Of a stretch of 10,178 nt of DNA, positions 6,304 through 10,178 are shown piece after piece. Location of the stretch: contig JBDNHZ010000269.1 of NCBI GenBank assembly GCA_041688515.1, positions 1 through 10,178 of the forward strand. Direction: 5' to 3'. The position numbers were made by a program, and so were the translations under genes. This stretch comes from UBA6176 sp041688515. Its GTDB lineage: Bacteria; Verrucomicrobiota; Verrucomicrobiia; Limisphaerales; UBA9464. Numbering within the stretch: position 1 is the first letter of the stretch; each line of letters opens with the position of its first letter. The notes below the pieces were generated by a model. It saw nothing but the letters and a program-made list of their open reading frames with translations, made no database searches and was not told the origin of the DNA.

Positions 6304-9300
6304 CTACAGGCGTTGCGAAATCCCCTGGATGCGACGCCGGTACAGATCGGCCAGCAGAGGTGCGCCTTCGACGAGATAGGTCGAATGGCTCCCGGGCAAC
6401 ACGAGCAGTTCTGCTCCTTCCGTTGCCTTCTCTCTCCAGAGATGGATCCGTGGGTCCGGTTGCATCGCTTCGCTCGTCACGAGATCAATCCGTCCCTGGA
6501 AACGACCGCGAGGCCGGCTCAACTGCCGGGACAACACCACCTCGCCGTGCTGGTAGGCGCGCCATCGCCATTCCAGGTCGGTGGCTCCAGGCCCGGTTGC
6601 TACGCCTGAATCCGCTGCGAACCACGTCTCCCACTTCCGTCGCCGTCCGGCGGCCGTGAGGAGATCGCGTGCCCAGGGCACCCTCCGATAGAGCCAGTTC
6701 ATGAGGAACTGGCGTCGGCCTCGGTGGGAATCCCGAAGGCAGGTGCGCAGATACTCGCCAGTCCGGGGCTGGCCGCAGTCGGCCAGGGCCAGCATCGGCA
6801 CGGCCTCGCCAGCTTCCTGCGCCTGTCGGGCCACCTCGTAGGCCAGGTTGCCGCCCACACACATCCCGATCAGGAACCACGGTCCCCGGGGATGCACCCG
6901 GCGCATCTCCTCCAGGCAGGCGTGCGCCTCCGCCGCCAGGGTGGGGAGGAGCGGTTGCGAGCCGTCGATCCCGGGGCTCAGCAACGCGTAGAGCGGTTGA
7001 TTCGGCCCCAGGTATCGGCGGGACATCCAGGCGGGCGTGATGAGCTCTGACTCGTCGCCGTACCCGCCGGGGAACAAAAAGACAGGTGGAAGTTCCCCGT
7101 GGAATTGAAGGGCGACCAACCGTTGATCCGGCGAATGGTTTCGGCTCCTTCCGGGTCGTACCGTCTCGTCCCAGACCCGGGCGGCCAACTGCCGCACGGT
7201 GGGATTCTCGAAGAACTGCCGCGGTGTCAACTGCGCACCCAGGATCCGGTGGATCTGCTCCAGCAGTTGAAGGGAGAGCAGCGAATGCCCACCCAGATCA
7301 AAGAAGTTGTCGTCGGGTCCGACCTGCTCCACGCCGAGCAAGCGGCACCACAGATCCGACATCAACGCCTCGGTCAACGTCCCGGTACCGGACCCCACCG
7401 CGATCTCGTTCACCGGCGTTTTCAGCGCCAAGGCGGATCCGTCGATCTTCCCATTGGGCGTCAGGGGCACGCGCTCCGTTGAAACGGTCACCGAGGGAAT
7501 GAGGTGCTCCGGAAGCGATTGTCGGAGGAACCCGCGCAGGTCCGTGGCGCTCATCGTCGCTCCGGGGGAGGTCTGGCACCAGGCCGCCAGACGTTTGCCG
7601 CCGTCGGAGTCCGTGCGCACGATCACCCAGGCCTCCTGCACCGACGGATGCCGTCGCAGCGCGCGTTCGATCTCCGAGGGTTCGACCCGGAAGCCGCGGA
7701 TCTTCACCTGATCATCGAGGCGAGAAAGGAACTCCAGCGTGCCATCGGCACGCCAGCGCACCCGATCTCCAGTCCGGTACAGGCGGGCGTCCGTACCGGG
7801 TTGGAACGGATCGGGAACAAAGCTTTCCGCGGTCCGTTCCGGTTGACCGAGGTAACCCAGGGCGAGCCCATCGCCGCCGAGATAAAGTTCGCCTGGAATC
7901 CCGATGGGCGCGGGTCGGCGTCGGGCATCGAGGACATGGGCCCGGGTGCGGCCGATCGGCCGACCGATGGGGACGGAACCGCGGGGGAATGTCTCGTCCG
8001 GTGCGATCGCATGGGTGCAGGCGAAGGTGGTGCACTCGGTGGGGCCGTAGCCATTGGTGAGGCGCGAGTGCGGAAGGAGGGTTTGTGCCTTGAGGATGTG
8101 CGGCACCGAGAGCGCCTCGCCGCCGGTCAGGATATGGGCGACGCCTGCCAGGGCCGATGGCCGCAGGTCGAGGAGTTGATTGAACAGCGCGGCGGTGAGC
8201 CAGAGGCAATTGACCCGGCCGTTGTGAAGGACGCGTTCCAAGGATTCGGGATCCACATTTCGATCGGGGAACACGACGCAGGTGCCGCCGTGGAGGAGAG
8301 GAGCCCAGAACTCGAAGGTGGAAGCATCGAAAGCCGGTGGCGCGAGCAACAGGGTGCGGAGGCTGGGACCGAACTCGGCGAAGGACTGGTCGAGGACAAG
8401 GCGGGCGACGGCGCGATGCGGGATGACGACGCCCTTGGGTTGGCCGGTCGAACCCGAGGTGTACAGGACGAAGGCGGGATCGGCACCGTCGGCTCCGGTC
8501 GCCCTGGGGCCGCGGACGTTCCCGCCCGCTTCGCGAGAGACCCATTCAGAGTGCCCGGGGTCGGGCGCGGCCCCAGGTGGGACACCGGTGGGGACTTCCA
8601 GATCCAGCACCGGACACCCGGGCGGACACAGATCGGCGGGCAACGGTCCCCGACTGAGGACCAAGGTGGATCGGCTGTCTTCCAGCAGGAAGCGGAGGCG
8701 GGCAGGTGGGGAATCGAGGGGCAACGGAACGTAGCAACCGCCAGAGTGGAGGATGGCCAACACCGCCACGGCGAAGTCGAGGGAGCGCTCGAGGTGCAGG
8801 GCGACGGCCGTGCCGCGACCGACGCCGCGCCTGCGGAGAATCCCGGCGAGCGCATGGGCCCGGGAATTCAGTTCCCGGTAAGACAGCGAGGTGTCGCCGC
8901 AGACCATGGCCACAGCGTCGGGGGTCCGTTCGACCTGGGCATCGAACAGGGCATGAAGACCGGGCGACGCGAGTGAACTGCCCGCAGGCGAAAGCGGGCC
9001 GACCGAAGGCTGGCTCCATTCGTTGAGCACGCGCTGACGTTCGGACTCGGGCAGGATCGGCAGATCGTCGATCGGCCGATCCGGATCGAGGACGACGCCT
9101 TCCAGCAGGCATTGGAAATGTCCGATCCAACGCTGGATGGTTTCAGGTTCGAAGAGGTCGGAGTCGTAGCCGAGTTGACCCTGGAACTGGCCGTCCTGTT
9201 CGCCGAGGGAAAGGGTGAGATCGAATTGGGACGTGAGGTTTTCCAAGCGGACCCGTTCGATGACGATGCCGGGGAGCGAGATGGTTTCCTCGGGGGTGTT

Positions 9301-10178
9301 CTGGAAGGTGAAAGCCACCTGGAAGAGGGGCGCGTGGGCGAGGCTGCGCTCCGGTCGGAGTTCCTCGACCAGTTTCTCGAAGGGGAGATCCTGGTGAGCG
9401 TAGGCCTCGAGGGTCGTTTCGCGCACCCGCTTCAGTAGTTGGAGAAAGGTCGGATTCCCGGAGAGATCGGTTCGCAGGACGAGGGTGTTGGCGAAGAACC
9501 CGATCATGCCCTCGGTCTCGGTCCGGGTACGTCCGGCGATGGGCACGCCCATCGGGACATCGCCCTCTCCGCTGTGACGCGCGAGCAAGGTCTGCCAGGC
9601 GGAGAGCAGGACCATGAAGGGGGTTGCGCCTTCCCGGCGGGCGAGGGTCTGGATGGAGCGGGACAGATCGGCGTTGAGAACGATTGAGCGGCGCTGGCCG
9701 CGGTAGCGAGCCACCGTCGGCCGCGGGAAATCGGTGGGCAACGCCAGCACGGGTGGGACCCCGGCCAGTTGGTTCCGCCAATAGCTTAACTGCCGTTCCA
9801 ACTCCTCTCCTTGGAGCCACTGCCGCTGCCAGACGGCGAAATCGACGGGTTGCAGGAGCAGCGCGGCCAACGGGGACGGTCTTGCCTCAGAGAACGCGGT
9901 GTAGAGCGTGGTCAGTTCACGGGCGAAGACCGCCATCGACCAGCCGTCCGAGGCGATGTGATGGAAGGTCAGGACCAGGAGGGAATCCTGCTCCGCAAAT
10001 CGGAACCATCGCGCCCGCAGCATCCCATCGCGGGAGAGATCGAAGCAACGTCGGACCTCTTCCGTCGCCTGGTTTCGGAGCTCGGTTTCACGGTCTGTTG
10101 CGTCGAGCCCGGTGAGGGATGTGTGTTCGAGGCGGAACAACCCGGCATCGAGCACCACGGCATGTGGCTGGCCATCCA
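6304..10178 (-). CDS. Non-ribosomal peptide synthetase, terminal module C-A-PCP-TE (N-terminus beyond window)
   Basis: The frame enters at the right edge and ends at TAG 6304-6306, giving 1290 visible codons. Residue 1 below is the codon at 10156-10158, which is not a real start. Condensation domain, partial, residues 1-385 (9004-10178): LCL-like motif HHIASDG (66-72), YRGQRRSIVL (152-161), IGFFANTLVLR (219-229) and HQDLPFEKLV (255-264). Adenylation domain, 401-910 (7429-8958): LYTSGSTGQPKGV (565-577), NGYGPTE (702-708), YRTGDRVRW (794-802), VKIRGFRVEPSEIE (818-831) and NGKID (902-906). Carrier domain, 928-995 (7174-7377): DNFFDLGGHSLLSL with phosphopantetheine Ser959. Thioesterase, 1013-1284 (6307-7122): GMCVGGNLAYE with Cys1100, Asp1127 in LADCGQ and His1258 in GSHSTYL. 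The pocket code DAFWLGGTFK suggests valine or a similar aliphatic residue. No epimerisation or methylation domain is present. The module would load the last residue and release the peptide; the product is unknown. Confidence 0.97.
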   Translation of the reverse strand, partial: DGQPHAVVLDAGLFRLEHTSLTGLDATDRETELRNQATEEVRRCFDLSRDGMLRARWFRFAEQDSLLVLTFHHIASDGWSMAVFARELTTLYTAFSEARPSPLAALLLQPVDFAVWQRQWLQGEELERQLSYWRNQLAGVPPVLALPTDFPRPTVARYRGQRRSIVLNADLSRSIQTLARREGATPFMVLLSAWQTLLARHSGEGDVPMGVPIAGRTRTETEGMIGFFANTLVLRTDLSGNPTFLQLLKRVRETTLEAYAHQDLPFEKLVEELRPERSLAHAPLFQVAFTFQNTPEETISLPGIVIERVRLENLTSQFDLTLSLGEQDGQFQGQLGYDSDLFEPETIQRWIGHFQCLLEGVVLDPDRPIDDLPILPESERQRVLNEWSQPSVGPLSPAGSSLASPGLHALFDAQVERTPDAVAMVCGDTSLSYRELNSRAHALAGILRRRGVGRGTAVALHLERSLDFAVAVLAILHSGGCYVPLPLDSPPARLRFLLEDSRSTLVLSRGPLPADLCPPGCPVLDLEVPTGVPPGAAPDPGHSEWVSREAGGNVRGPRATGADGADPAFVLYTSGSTGQPKGVVIPHRAVARLVLDQSFAEFGPSLRTLLLAPPAFDASTFEFWAPLLHGGTCVVFPDRNVDPESLERVLHNGRVNCLWLTAALFNQLLDLRPSALAGVAHILTGGEALSVPHILKAQTLLPHSRLTNGYGPTECTTFACTHAIAPDETFPRGSVPIGRPIGRTRAHVLDARRRPAPIGIPGELYLGGDGLALGYLGQPERTAESFVPDPFQPGTDARLYRTGDRVRWRADGTLEFLSRLDDQVKIRGFRVEPSEIERALRRHPSVQEAWVIVRTDSDGGKRLAAWCQTSPGATMSATDLRGFLRQSLPEHLIPSVTVSTERVPLTPNGKIDGSALALKTPVNEIAVGSGTGTLTEALMSDLWCRLLGVEQVGPDDNFFDLGGHSLLSLQLLEQIHRILGAQLTPRQFFENPTVRQLAARVWDETVRPGRSRNHSPDQRLVALQFHGELPPVFLFPGGYGDESELITPAWMSRRYLGPNQPLYALLSPGIDGSQPLLPTLAAEAHACLEEMRRVHPRGPWFLIGMCVGGNLAYEVARQAQEAGEAVPMLALADCGQPRTGEYLRTCLRDSHRGRRQFLMNWLYRRVPWARDLLTAAGRRRKWETWFAADSGVATGPGATDLEWRWRAYQHGEVVLSRQLSRPRGRFQGRIDLVTSEAMQPDPRIHLWREKATEGAELLVLPGSHSTYLVEGAPLLADLYRRRIQGISQRL

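Noticed and set aside
7504..8976. 490-codon open frame on the plus strand
   Set aside because: It is antisense to the NRPS adenylation and condensation domains. The Gly/Arg/Glu-rich translation has no family features.

Overview
The window is GC-rich (roughly two-thirds G+C by eye) and densely coded. It most likely comes from a member of the Verrucomicrobiota or a related PVC-phylum bacterium. The main clue is a type IV pilin-like protein with a near-complete H-X9-DG C-terminal signature, a family greatly expanded in Planctomycetes and Verrucomicrobia. A structured intergenic region rich in inverted repeats and weak Shine-Dalgarno signals fit with this, but the assignment is an inference and no rRNA or other firm marker is present.

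Layout: (1) 1-888, minus strand: a conserved-looking but unrecognised 204-residue protein, followed after 4 bases by the N-terminus of bioA (biotin synthesis), which runs off the left edge. (2) 1055-5332, plus strand: a pseudopilin-like protein, aspartyl-tRNA synthetase (aspS), a PlsC-type acyltransferase and a family 2 glycosyltransferase of the polyprenyl-phosphate sugar transferase type. The acyltransferase and glycosyltransferase are 50 bases apart and may act together in envelope lipid or glycan synthesis. (3) 5308-5826: a 494-base gene-poor stretch holding three different inverted repeats in a row: a 14-bp perfect hairpin across the glycosyltransferase stop codon, a 155-bp element with 20-bp perfect ends, and a 147-bp element with imperfect ends about 30 bases long. 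(4) 5827-6279, plus strand: a small membrane protein with a bacterial PH domain. (5) 6304-10178, minus strand and open at the right edge: the last module of a non-ribosomal peptide synthetase with order condensation (partial), adenylation, peptidyl carrier, thioesterase.

The NRPS is the most interesting item. Its adenylation pocket reads DAFWLGGTFK, one residue away from the classical valine code DAFWIGGTFK, and its thioesterase carries cysteine instead of serine in the nucleophile elbow (GMCVGG). The rest of the assembly line must lie to the right. The NRPS 3' end meets the PH-domain gene tail to tail, so the boundary between ordinary chromosomal genes and a secondary-metabolite cluster seems to fall near 6.28-6.30 kb, about half a kilobase from the inverted-repeat cluster.
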